From Sarcocystis neurona (lineage: Eukaryota; Apicomplexa; Conoidasida; Eucoccidiorida; Sarcocystidae): a stretch of 64,000 nt of DNA. Of this stretch, positions 1 to 12,341 are shown one piece after another. Under the pieces are notes generated by a model. That model was not told the origin of the DNA and searched no databases. It saw only the letters and a list, made by a program, of their open reading frames with translations. The stretch spans positions 2,365,234 through 2,429,233 of the forward strand of contig KL647302.1 of assembly GCA_000727475.1 (NCBI GenBank). Direction: 5' to 3'. Every line of letters begins with the position of its first letter. Position 1 is the first letter of the stretch. The position numbers and the translations under genes were made by a program.

Positions 1-309
1 GTCCACATGTTTCCGGTCGAACAGTTGGCCTGCGCGGGTTTATTTCATGCAGACGTGGACTGCAAACGTATCTTGCACGGTGTACGTGGTCTCTCTCTGT
101 ATATATATATGTTAGAGAAGTCTCTTGCTTGGAAAGAAGCAGACTGCGTGGATACGCTTATAGTTCTCCATCCAAGCGTGTCACGTTGACACAGCTGAAG
201 TAAACAGAGAATTGTGTGGAAACGTTGTTGTCAGCTTCGAATTTCCTCAATCACGGCATGTGCCTTAACGGAGCCGCCTACTAGTCCAGCCTAAAATTCA
301 CACGTTTGT

Positions 310-740
310 ACCGCTGGAAGGAGGAAACAGCTGCAGGAAGATCTGCAGCTGCACCAGCAGCACAGCGGCTGTCGGTCAGGATACAGCAGTAGCGAAGGAC
401 AAAGTAGCAGTAGCATGTGCGAAGGTGTATGGAAAAGCACCAGCTTCAGAAGCAGGAGGCGGGATCGCTCAGCAACAGGGCAGCACATGTGCACTTGCTG
501 GGATGCACTTGTAGTAGACTGTAGAACAGCAGCAGCGTTCTCTGCCGCAGCTGAAGCAGGAAGCCACCACGCTGACGACTTTATTGTTCGACAATGGCTG
601 TAGTCAAGTAGCAGCAGCAGCCATGTCAGAACCGCAGCAAGTATAACAGGGCAGCAGCAGCACGCGTTGCAGAGCAGCCGCAGCAGCACGTATGGGAGAG
701 CAGCTGAACATCACCAGAGTGGGGGTACCGCTGCAGCTGC
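310..740. repeat. CAG/CTG triplet-rich block
   Basis: Interrupted GCAGCAG runs on the plus strand within otherwise non-coding DNA, typical of coccidian triplet expansions. Confidence 0.7.
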
Positions 741-3649
741 TTCTCTTCCTGCTGGAATTTTGAATTCCTGGGCGTTCAGTCAAACCGTAAATCTTTCAGA
801 CCTGTGTGACTCGTACCAGCGAGGTACAGGCAACTCGCCTCTGCCTCTCTCACCCGTCTTGTATAAGTCTACTGTATACACACATACGCACCTACATGCA
901 TATACGTACATGCATGCACACACATGCATATACATATATACATACATGCATAATGCTCGTGTATATCCACACATGCGTGGACCTACATGTACGCAGTTCT
1001 ATGTATGTTTTTTCTAGTTACGTATACACACATTTACACAATTGTACAGTGTATCACTTGTACAGTGTATCAGCAAGGTAAAGAAGTGCGGGGGGTAGGT
1101 GCATAGCTACTTGTTACGCCCGTAGGCATGTACAACAGTCTTCACTACATATGGACAGTCAGAAGCAGCGACTACTAGCACAGCAGTGGAACTTTCGGCA
1201 GCACTTGTGTCAAGAAAAAGATGCGGCTACAGCAGGGGGCCAATCGCAGTCCTACCCCTGTCCAGCAGCAACAGCAAGAAAGAAGCAGCAGCAGCGGCAA
1301 CGGTAACTCTGTGCGTGTATGTACACACTTACGTGGACATGGATGTGTATGTAACCGCATGGATGTACCTACCGATACACACATTTATATGGAATATTTA
1401 TATATATATATATATATATGGCAGCACGGTGGTGAAGGGTGAATCACCGCGTCCCCGCGTATCAGGATAAGAGAAGGCACACGTGCTGCTGCAGGCAGCA
1501 GGATAAACGGTGCTCTCCCTCCGAAAAAGCGCGCATTTGCCAGCCCTTCCGCAGGCCTTTTCCTTTCCGCTGCTGCTGCTGCGCGCTCTGCGGTCGTGCA
1601 TGCAGCGCTTCACGCCGTAGTGTAGTCACACGTACCTCACACAGAAGGAGTGACAGAATCATCCCGCGGCGGCCGGCTGCACGTGCGGAGATGTAAAGAA
1701 ATAAACGTGTGCTAGTGGCATGCAAACACCTGTAGACGCACAGCTGTTATTCAAAAAAGGTTTGTGTGTGTTTCTCTCTCTGATGCTGCGTGCGCTCCTG
1801 TAGCGGCGGCAGCTGCTCGGCACGAGCAACACCGGCTAAACGTACAGACACAGCTACGCAGAGACCGAGTGATTTTCCCTTTACCAACATGTGCCTATGC
1901 GAACAGCTAAAAGAAGAGACGTAGGTAAATCTTCATCCAACCTACGTCTGTGTAGGTGAACTTAACAACGTCTACGACGCCTTTATAATCCGCAAACGCA
2001 CGTAAGACACGAGACCATTCTTTCGGTGTGGCAGCGGCGACAGCTTCTCTGCGGTCCGTTCATTTTTGATTTTTTTTGGGAAGAACAAAAAATTGTTTTT
2101 CAGCTCTAAGCAGCTGTTGTCGTCTGCAAGTCATCATCTCGCTGCTGCTTCCGCTTTCTTTGGCGTATCGCTGCAGCATCTTCTCTTCACCACTGCGCTA
2201 GGCACGCAGACGCACGACAAACAGCTGACTTCCCCCTTCTTCTCAGTTTCCTTCCTCTCGCCTGTCTTTCTGGCACTTTCCTTCTTCCCGTTTTCCCGAT
2301 GTTTTTCTTCCACTCGCTTCTCTCTCAGTGGTAGTTCCTCCCCCCACGTGTCTCTTTGTTCTGCAGCTTCCCTCCCTCGTGCGCTGCCGCTTGTGAGGCT
2401 ATCCCCACCCGCCTTCCTCCTTCTCCTGCTCTCCTTTCCCCGGGGACAGCACCACGTGCTGCTCCACTTCCCCCAGACTCTGCGCTGTCGCCCCCTAAAA
2501 GCCACGCGCCTTCGCTAAGACGCATGACACCTCTCACACGCGCGCCCCACAAAACAATCTCTACACGTACATGTAAAAATGTCCACGTATATATGTATGT
2601 GTATATATGAATATATATGAATATAGCCACACACACCTCCGCTCCATTCCCAGGCACACATGTACACATATATTTACATATATACATATATATTTACGGT
2701 ATCCACATATATATATGTGTACATATGCATATATACACAAATATAGCCAAAACGTACACCTCAGCTCCATTCTCCGGCATATATACATATATGGATGTAC
2801 TGTGTGTACAAAAGGATGTACCCTTCGCATACAATAAGATATTTATTTTCACGCATGTAAAGACCATACAACACGCGCGCTACACACATATTGACACTTC
2901 CGCGCCTCCTAGTTGAAATCCTCCACTCTCCACCTTCCCGTCTGCGTGCGCACACACTTACATGCCACACCGACCAATACCTCCGCGCACAACATACGAG
3001 TACATATGTGGTATATATACACATATATATATATATATATATAAATAAATACATATATGTTGACAATAACAAGCGCATATGGGCTACCCCAAAGAAACAC
3101 AGAGACAAACAGGAGGGGGAGAGTGGGGGGAGAAAAAAATATGCGATTATCTCGTAGCATGCACAGGGCAAACAGGCATGAGCCCCACAGCTACATCTTG
3201 TTTCTGTGTAAATGTTTCCGGGTGATTAGCTGCCGCCTGTTTTTCCTTTTTGGACTCCGTCTGCATCACGTGGACAGTTTTCTTTCCTTGCCCTCCCCTT
3301 CTTGACTTCTGCTGCTGCTCTGTGTACACGAACTTCTTCTCTTCCGCTGCTGCTGCTTCTACAGCGACCCGTGCAGTCATTTAAACTGCTGTGCTGCTCC
3401 TGCGGCGGCGCCGGTTTCTTGTGTCCCGCGCAGCTCTCCCTTCTCTCATCCTTCCTTCTTCGTTTTCCTCCTTCGTTTCTGCTTTCATCTTCTGTCTCTG
3501 CTTCTTCTTCTTGTGGCGCCTCTCGACGACTGCCCAAACCGGCAAAGCAGTGGACAGCAGGCACCTGCGTCACCCGGTTCTCTCTGCTGCTGCGCAAGAG
3601 CCGAGCCTCAAAAACCGACGTTTCTGTTGCTAGACGACTACCTGTCCCC

Positions 3650-3980
3650 CACCGTGCTGTGCTGCTCTTCTTTTCCCTCCTCCTGCTCCTGCTGTTCTTC
3701 CTCCTGTTGCTTGCTGTTCCTCCTGGTGCTGCTGGTCTTCCTCCTGCTGCTGTTGTTCTCCCTCCTAGTGCTGCTGTTCTTCCCGCCTGCTCCTGCTCTT
3801 CTTCCTCCTGGCGCTGCTGCTCTTCCTCCTGCTGCTCTTGCTCTTCCTCCTGCTGCTCTTGCTCTTCCTCCTGCTGCTCTTGCTCTTCCTCTGCTGCTCT
3901 TGCTCTTCCCCCTGCTGCTGCTACTCTTCCTCCTGCTGCTGCTGCTCTTCCTCCTGCTGCTGCTGTTCCTCCTCCTCCAT
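3650..3980. repeat. CTG/CTTCCT compound repeat with 21-bp units
   Basis: Short units such as CTTGCTCTTCCTCCTGCTGC recur with a 21-bp period around 3,830-3,920. Read on the minus strand they would give a Glu/Gln heptad (EEEQEQQ). Nearly every frame is open, so no protein is claimed. Confidence 0.75.
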
Positions 3981-4387
3981 CCGTCTCCTTCACTTCCTCT
4001 TGTATGTCCGCAGGAGCAAAGACGACGCTTAACTCTTCTATGTGCTGCATAAACCAACAACAGCAGCAGCTTAATCCGCTCTGTTGCTGCAGCTGCTGCT
4101 GCTGTTCTGCGACCTTCCCTGCCTGTTCGACCAACCTCCGCTCTCCCTCCACCACCACTCCCCGTGCCTACGAAAACTTTGCAGTTTCTTCTTCTTCTGC
4201 AGAAGCAGCAGCAATATTTCGTCGGCGGTCGGCTGCGGGCAGCTGTTCCCAACGGAAGCACTTGCAGATCCCTTCTTCCTTCGTCACTTCTCCGTCTGCA
4301 CTGCTGTGCTGCCTTCGTCTTTTTGTGCTGCTTCGTCCATTTGTCGCCCCTTCCCCTTCCGTCTGTGGGCCCCCTCGCGAAGCTCGT

Positions 4388-5803
4388 TCAGAAGTCCACA
4401 TCGGCGCCGCTGAGGAGCGGCAGGAAGGAAAGCGGAGCAAATTTGTAGCCGTCCCCGTGGAAGAACTTGTTCTGAAACTCCACCCACTGCAGCCGGAGCG
4501 CATGCAAGGAGACTTCTAGAAAGTCCATGCAAAGAATCACGGCAAAAGTAATGCATGCATAGATAGCAAAAACGAAGAAAAGAAGCACAGCAACGATCGC
4601 AACATTCTCAGAAAACTCGACCGCGCGTACAACCGTCTGTGTGTAGAAAACAAGAGCCAGCTGCTGGTGGGCAAGCGACAAAGCCCACAGACGCAGATAA
4701 GACGCAGTGTTAGATATTGTCCCGAGAATAAATTCGATAGTCTCGATCATTTGATGAATAAAGAGGTCCCCGCTGCTTTCTTCCTCTTCCCGTTCCGGCC
4801 ACCGCTCCTCGCCTGCGCGCGGGGCCTCTTCTTCATCGCCGCTGCCGTGTTCCCCCAGTCCGAGCTCCTTTTCATCCTCCTCGCCCTCCGCGTCGTCGCC
4901 CTTCTTCCCGTCCCCGTGCCAGACTGCAGCCGTGTCCTCTTTTTGCTGCTCTTCTCCTTTTTTCCACCCTCCCGCCACCGCTGACCCCCCGCCTGCAACC
5001 GTCGCTTCTCCTCCTCCTCCTTCTTTCGCAGTCTCCGGGTCTTCGACGGCTGCCGCGCCTCCTGGCGGTGCATGCGCGTGCTCCAGCTCGATCGTCGAAG
5101 TGTTTGTTTTCTTCGACTGCAAGTGAGAGGACATCCCCGTGCCGGTCGCGGTGGCCGACGTATACGAGTTTTGCTGCTGAGACTCGTGCAGCACTTCCCC
5201 GTGTTTCCTTCCCCCCCCGGCCTTCCCACTCTTCGCCGTGCCCTTCTCTAGATCCCCCTCGAGGCTGCTTCCGCCGGGGCCGCGTCGCGCACCCGGCCCC
5301 CGCCCGCCGGGAGCTCCCGGCATGTCGCTGCCGCTTCTTTTTCTTCTTCTGCTTCGATTACGCGTGGAGAGAATGATCGGCTTCGGCAGCAGCATCAGAG
5401 GCACCGAGCAGACCATGAGAACGAAGAGGACGCGCTCGACCATCTGCTCGCTGCTGAAGAGCCGATCCTTCTCTTCTATCTCGCTCAGCATGCACATGTG
5501 TATAATCGTGTTGATCAGATTCGGCTTCCGCTGCGTCGTCGGGGTGACCCACTTGTAAAAAATCAGGAAATCCATGTACCCCACGAGGGAACAGATGAAA
5601 ACAATCTGCGGTAGAAATTCGAAGAAGAAGTCGAGCGGCTGGCGGAAAAAGTAGGCGTTCGACCCTTTCAGCAGCACTCCCACAAGCATCTGCAGAAAGC
5701 CGACGATAACCGAAAACTTCATCTTGAAAGAATTCGTGAACAGAAGTTCATTTACGGCCCCCTTCCACGCAGGGTCGAAACCGAACGGGTAAGGGAAGTC
5801 GCC
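4388..5803 (-). CDS. ATP6V0A: V-ATPase subunit a, exon 6 and stop
   Basis: Residues 607-1077. The acceptor is GCGCAG|GGC and the frame starts GDFPYPFGFDPAW, so the exon begins 81 bases before the first in-exon ATG at 5722. It encodes the remaining membrane segments, the roughly 198-residue low-complexity linker (about 754-951, rich in Gly, Glu and Lys) between two of them, the SYLRLWALSLAH channel helix and the conserved C-terminal HALRLQWVEFQNKF. Confidence 0.95.
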   Translation of the reverse strand, partial: GDFPYPFGFDPAWKGAVNELLFTNSFKMKFSVIVGFLQMLVGVLLKGSNAYFFRQPLDFFFEFLPQIVFICSLVGYMDFLIFYKWVTPTTQRKPNLINTIIHMCMLSEIEEKDRLFSSEQMVERVLFVLMVCSVPLMLLPKPIILSTRNRSRRRKRSGSDMPGAPGGRGPGARRGPGGSSLEGDLEKGTAKSGKAGGGRKHGEVLHESQQQNSYTSATATGTGMSSHLQSKKTNTSTIELEHAHAPPGGAAAVEDPETAKEGGGGEATVAGGGSAVAGGWKKGEEQQKEDTAAVWHGDGKKGDDAEGEEDEKELGLGEHGSGDEEEAPRAGEERWPEREEEESSGDLFIHQMIETIEFILGTISNTASYLRLWALSLAHQQLALVFYTQTVVRAVEFSENVAIVAVLLFFVFAIYACITFAVILCMDFLEVSLHALRLQWVEFQNKFFHGDGYKFAPLSFLPLLSGADVDF

Positions 5804-7553
5804 CTGCGCATCACAGAAAAAGTGTCACCCACCCAGCAGCAGCAGCAGAAGAGATAGGAGGAGACGCAGACGAGGTCGACGAACAGCACGGAAGAAGGAG
5901 GCGTGAAAAGAGACGAAGAAAAAGAGCAAAACAGAGCGAGACGAGACCGCAGCACCGGGACAGAAGGAACAGCAACACGAGAAACAAAAGGCAGCAGCCT
6001 GCGGACAGAAGAGGGGGAAGAAAAAGGAAAGCAAACGAGAGGAGGGCACCCCCCGGACAAAAGAGAGGGCACGATGATGAGGACGGAAGATGAGGATGAA
6101 AGAGATAAAAGAAGAACACGAAAGGGCAGCCCATGCGGACAGAAGACGACGAGGAAGGACAAGGCAAAGAACAGAAGAGGGCACGTCATACGAAGACAGG
6201 AGGACGGGACAGAAGACGACGAAAAGGAAGAGACGGCCACGGGATGGATGGAGAACAGGGCGAAAAGGGGGGCGAGTACACGGAAGGACGGAAGGCCGGA
6301 ACTTAAAGGGGGCAGATCAAAAAAAGAAGGCAAAAAAAGAGTGGACAGAGAGGACGTGGAGAGACGGAGGGAAATACATAAGCGACGACGCAGCTGCCGA
6401 GACATGCAGAGACGTGCAGACGCCACGTGGGGAGGACGGGAAGGGGGGGGGGGGCCACTTTGTAGGTATGGACACGGCCCGGCCTTGGGCAACCCGGCAA
6501 GAAGAAACGCGGAAAAAAGAGATTCAGGCGTTCTGCAGGAAAGCAGGGGAAGAACGGCTGAGACGCAGAAGGGACAAAAAGTTTCACCAGCCCCTTAAAT
6601 GCAGATTTTGACATGGACATATTTATATTTAGACGCCGGTACATAGACGCGTATGTGTATAGCTGCGCACGAATGGGAGGACCACACACAGCAAGAGAGA
6701 GAGAAAGTAGACACCAACATATCGACGTAGACACCCACACACGTAGACACATACATATATGTGTAGGAATAGAAGAGAGAGCGGGGCAGCAGATAGTCGC
6801 AAGTAGATATAAACAGACACATACGTGGGTACAAACACTCCAAGAAAACCGGACACAAAGACAGAGAGAGGGACCCCGAACATCCGCCTACCCAAACAGG
6901 CACACAAATGTCTACACACGTGTATGTCTATACACAGATAAACAGACGTATATATCCTAGGCACGCATGCACAAAAATATATATGCACGAGAGACGTATA
7001 TATGTGAGAACAACGCGCGTAACATGTAGACACCCGAAAGCAGGGAAGACCTGCTGTCAAAATATATACACGGCGAGACAGAGAGAAACGTACGTAGACA
7101 AAACGCTGGCCAAAAGCACACATATGGCCCCGGAGAGAGAGAGACGGAGACGGAGATATTATAACCGGGAAGAGGGGCCGAACGTAGCGGGCAGATATAT
7201 CAGCAGCGAAGGGGAACGCACGAAGGGAGCGTCCGGCGCACTTCTTCAACAAAGTGACCCCCACGCGCAGAGACGGGAAGATTCACGTACGTACAGACCT
7301 GCAGGAATATTTGAGTGGCCCCCCGAAACTAACAGCAGACGCCGCGGTACACGTGTCTCTACAGAAAGGATATGCACATAGACGTATACAGCCGCAGGAA
7401 CAGAAGAAAGAAATACAGCTGCATGTGTATATATACGTGTATATACATTTGCACGTATCGAAGAAAGGAAACGGGAGACGGAACAGGTACATGTACAGCC
7501 GTAGGGACAGAAGAGTACCTCTATACACGTCGATCTATACATACATATACATA

Positions 7554-7584
<31 letters not shown>

Positions 7585-10500
7585 GTATATGTATGTATAT
7601 GTATATGTATATATCTACATGTATAGAAGGAAGGGAACGGCAGAGAAAAGACATACCACACAAATGTATAGAGAGACGAAGAAGGGGAACAAACAGGAGA
7701 CAGAGGGGAAGAGAAAGAAACCCCATTACTAATGTCCATTGGCCTGGACGTATTATACATACAGCGACAGGAGGAGAGAGTTGTCAGCACATACGTGTAT
7801 ACATTCATACAAAATATATGTATATGTATATGAGAGCGAAATAAAGGCACACTACCCAGCACATATATGTGTGCGCGTATGTATACATGCACATGTACAT
7901 ATATGTGTAGAGAGAAAAAAAAAGAGAAGCTAAGAAGGGGAGGGAGTGCCCACTGCATATACGTCTGTACAGAGAAAGGAAGAGATCGACAGCCGGAGAG
8001 CACAGACAGCGTCTGCATACGTATACGTAGTACACATATATAGAGGACGAGAGAGAGAAAAAGGAGAAGCGAAAGACAGCGAGGAGGGCAGCGAATAGAC
8101 GACCGCATGTACGGGTGTGCGTAGATGCAGAAGGAGAGCGAACGGGAGAAAATCGACCGCATCCACGTGGATGTACGTAGAGAGGAACGTAGCGGAGAGT
8201 GAACTGACCGCAGACACGTGTATATGTGTGTAGACAGAAGAAGACCGGGAAGGGGTCGACACACAAAGTCGACCGCACAGCGAAAGTCCGTACGAGAGAA
8301 AGGAAGCAAAAGGGAGAGACAGCCATACACGGGGCGCCCATGCATCTGCAGATATACACGGAGATCGGGAAGGACGGAACGTAGAAGAGAGTATACCGCA
8401 TGCATGCATAGAGAGAGACAGCGAGAGGAAGCGGGAGGGGGTAAATGCATCACACCTGTTTAGGCGGGGGTGATGCACTGCACGAGAAGTACGACAGCAG
8501 AGAGGGACGCGTGAGAGGAGAGCGCCGGGCAGAGCAGCAGCGCAGGGACGATTTCTACCTCTTTCTTCGTGAGGACGTAATTGCTGCCGGTGCGCGTGGC
8601 GTTCTTCCACGACCACCGCGTCTTGCAAATGTCAATGCCGAGCGCAAACCAGTCGTTATACATGAACCCGCCGAAGAAGGCGAAGAAGCCCATGAGGAGG
8701 ATCATGTAGCGGTACTTGACTGCCCCGTGAAACGCTGCGTCGCGGTTCTGCTGCAGCGGCTTCGCTTCCCACAGCAGATAAAACGCCAGCAGCAGCACAC
8801 AGACACCGTGGCCGATATCCCCGTACATCACGCCAAAGAGGAAAGGGAAGGTGACCGTCGTCAGCACTGCTGGGTTGGCTTCCCGGTACCGCGGCACGCC
8901 GTACGTGTCCACCTGCACACCCGTTTTTACCGCAGCAGGACAGAAACCGTCAGGACCGAACTCTGGGTGGGGCCCCCTTCGCGCTCACCGGCACAAGGCA
9001 AGGAGCCGGGTGAAAAGAGACGAGGTGAAGGATGAGCGGGGAAAGGGGGAAGAGGAAGGCGAGGAGGAGACGAAGACGACACGTGCGAGTCACACGAGCA
9101 AATATACTTACTGGGGAGTATACTGCGTGTGCCTGCTGACTTTACAGAGGGTGGTTCCTCGCTTATAAATGCCGAGCCGGGAAAAGTGCAACGCACAAAC
9201 GGGCAAGATGTACGGTCCGGCGGCCGGGGGTGGTAGTAGTTTTGCGGCCGCTCGCATCCGCACGTAGAGAGACAAACAGACAACGAGGAGGCAGAGGGAA
9301 GGGACACAGAGGAGGAGACGGGGACGAGGGAGACGGGGGGAAGGAGGAGACGAGACGGGGAGGGACGGAGACAGCGGAGACGGGGGGAGACAGAAGGAAG
9401 AGGGGGACGGGAGACGGGGAGGGACAGAGACAGAGGAGACGGGGAGGGAGACGGAGGGAAGACGGAGACGAGACGGGGAGGGAGACAGAAGGAAGCGAGA
9501 GAGAGGAGGAGACGGGGAGGGAGAGAGAAAGAGGGAAGAGAGGAAGGAGGAGACGGGGGGGAGACAGAAGGAAGAGAGGCGGGAGACGGGGAGGAGGGAG
9601 ACGGAAGGAAGAGAGAGGAGGACGGAAAGGGAGACAGAAGGGAGAGGGAGAGACGAGGCGGGGAGAGACAGAGGAGGAGACGGGGAGGGGCAGAGACAGA
9701 GGAAGAGACGGGGAGCGAGACAGAAGGAAGCGAGGCAGGGGAGGAGACGGGGAGGGAGACGGGAGGAAGAAGGAAAGGAGACGGGGAGAGACGGAAGAGA
9801 GAGAGAGGAGGAGACGGGGAGGGGGAGAGACGGGAAGGCCGGAAAAGAACTTTTTGTTAGTTGCGTCCAAGAGGAAAGACAGATCGAGGAGAGAGAGGGG
9901 AGAGCGGGAGACGCTCGAAACGAAGGGGAGGAGGCCACCACCAGAAAGAAGAGACACACACATGGAGGACGACCGCCTCACTTGTCACAAGAAAGAGAGA
10001 CAGAAAAGGGGCGCCTTCATTGATGGAGAGTTCGGAAGAAGAGACGAAGAGCGGAAGACGAAGACGAAGAAAAAGAAGAGAATAAGAAGGAAATCTTCCT
10101 CTCTGTTGTGCAACGTGGTATCTAACAAATGACAAGAAACAACACACCCAGCGACAAACTCGAAAATATGTGCGTCCGGTCCCCCACGCATCGCTCCTCT
10201 TCCTCCCAGACACCACACACATAAATATATGAAGGGCACCACCCTTCACGATTGCGGAGCTCTGCTACATACACGTATACAAATACGTTGTTACTTGTTA
10301 ACGTCTGCTTAGACATATATATAGACGCACACACACACACACAGACACAGACAGACAAAGAGGAAGACAGACAGAAATAATCACTTGACATATATGTATA
10401 TATAAATCTACAGTAAACACACAGATTTGTGTGTGCGTACGTGTGTATATATATAGACATGTATGTGCTTATGTTGATGGATGTGTCCACATACATATCT

Positions 10501-12306
10501 ATGGAGACGTTGACGAGTTCATATCCCTCTACGTATTATTAGTGCTGATGTATACACACACAGACATACGTCCACTATGCCTAAAGAAGGGGACACACAC
10601 GCACACACATATACATATACGTGTATACAAATACATATATATGTATGGGTAGAATATACATGTGCATGTTTATATGTTGTCGTACATATATGTGAATACA
10701 CATGACCGAAAGTAGAGGACCTTCATCTCAGAAGAAGTGGATTTCTGCTGGAAGCACGTAGAACGTGCAGACACGAAAAACGATGATGGGGCAGCGAGAG
10801 ACACAGACACAGACACAGACACACACACACACACAGACACGGAGGCACATATACATATATATACATATATGTGAAACTATATATGCGAAAACGGAGACAG
10901 ACACATATCTGCATATATATACATATATGTCGCCCATTGGCAGGCGAAAAGGGAGAGAGATACATATATGCATATACATATATATATGTCGCTCAATGGC
11001 AGGCGAAACGAGAGACGGACATGTGCATATATATATATATATGTCGCTTGTTAGCTGGCGGAAAGAGAGGCAGATACAGACACATATACTGTATGTGTGT
11101 AGCAGCTACCGAGGGATTTTCCGGTTCTTTGGATATATGTGGATAAGTGTCCCTCGGTAATAATAGACACGGAGAGAGAGCGGGAGAGAAAAACAGAGAG
11201 ATTCAGGAACTACGGGCACGATGTCATCCACGCATATCCAAATACACATGCAGGAGAATAACTCTGTTGAGGAGGTCTTCTCTTCTTGAAAGGGGTAACT
11301 TTTCTTGAACACTTTGCATGGAGACTTTTTCTAAGAACGGACCATGATCTGCGCGGCCTCCGTGAACTCGGTTGACTTGAAGTACGTCGGCGGCATCATC
11401 GCAGGCTTCCCTTTCTCCACCAGCAAAAACGCCGACGCCTGTGCCAGCAGGAATGCATACACACACACACACACACACATTCGCAGCAGCGCCAGATACC
11501 ACCCCCGACACACGCATGCATATACAACTACACAGGCACACATGAAAGCGAACTTCTTCGTCCTTGCTGCGGGTGGAGACGACAGCATCTCACGCTACTG
11601 CAGGAGACGGCGTCCCCGCCTGCAGCTACGCACAAACACTCACAAAACGGGGAAAGTGACTCCTCTCCCTGCGTACAGAGACACAGCAGCTGCTTCTCAC
11701 ACTCCTAAAAATGAAGGCGTCTTCAAGAGGCAAACGGAGGAATACGTACTGGACGTACACAAAAAAGACCTACGCGCATGTGCCCACGCGCACGCATACA
11801 CACAACCCCATCTCCACCACCACATACTACACATGTAAACACATCTATATATATGTGCCTGCGTAGGATATCTCTGTGTTTGTGTGTATACGTGAGTGTA
11901 GGTAATCATGTATATATATATGTATGCAGCTAATATACAGATCTCTCTCCACACACATATATACATATGTATGCATATGTACGTGTGTATGTATGTGTGT
12001 GTGGCATATATATAATGTACATATATATGCAGATAAGAGACAAATGTCTTTCTCTTTCTTTTTCTCTCTATGTATACGTGTGTCTTATACAAATACACAT
12101 ATAAAGCGTTCACACCCACTTCTACAAGTTAAAGTATACATATATATATACGTATATATCTGCGGTTTCGTAAGCATACATACGTCAAGTATACATATAT
12201 ATATACGTATATATCTGCGGTTTCGTAAGCATACATACGTCTTTTTACAAGTTCAAATGCATATGTGCATATGTACTCTTCCCTCTCTATAAACATATAT
12301 ATGTAT

Positions 12307-12341
<35 letters not shown>

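Larger units (their letters stand above)
1..4387. other. Repeat-rich flank, no gene recognised
   Basis: Holds CAG-rich DNA (about 310-740 and 1,230-1,300), TA/CA microsatellites (about 860-1,060, 1,395-1,420, 2,570-3,060), a C/T-rich block (about 2,100-2,480) and CTG/CTTCCT repeats (about 3,300-4,320). The part nearest 4387 would be the 3' UTR of the V-ATPase gene. Multi-frame openness in the triplet blocks reflects repeat composition, not genes. Confidence 0.6.
8913..11342 (-). other. V-ATPase intron 4
   Basis: 2.43 kb containing a roughly 590-bp polypurine (plus strand) tract, TA/CA microsatellites, a three-copy 55-59-bp repeat and a stem-loop. Confidence 0.85.

Noticed and set aside
3226..4519. 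Overlapping long frames on both strands (up to 405 codons)
   Set aside because: CTG/CTTCCT repeats lack stop codons in most frames; the proteins are Leu/Cys/Ser or Glu/Gln runs with no domain, and four frames are open at once.
5752..6611. Frames of 170-250 codons on both strands
   Set aside because: Purine-rich intron 5 sequence; the phase-consistent splice from exon 5 to 5803 removes it.
9108..10132. Three long frames of about 270-300 codons on both strands
   Set aside because: They lie within the polypurine tract of V-ATPase intron 4 and encode Arg/Gly/Glu or Ser/Pro/Leu repeats only.
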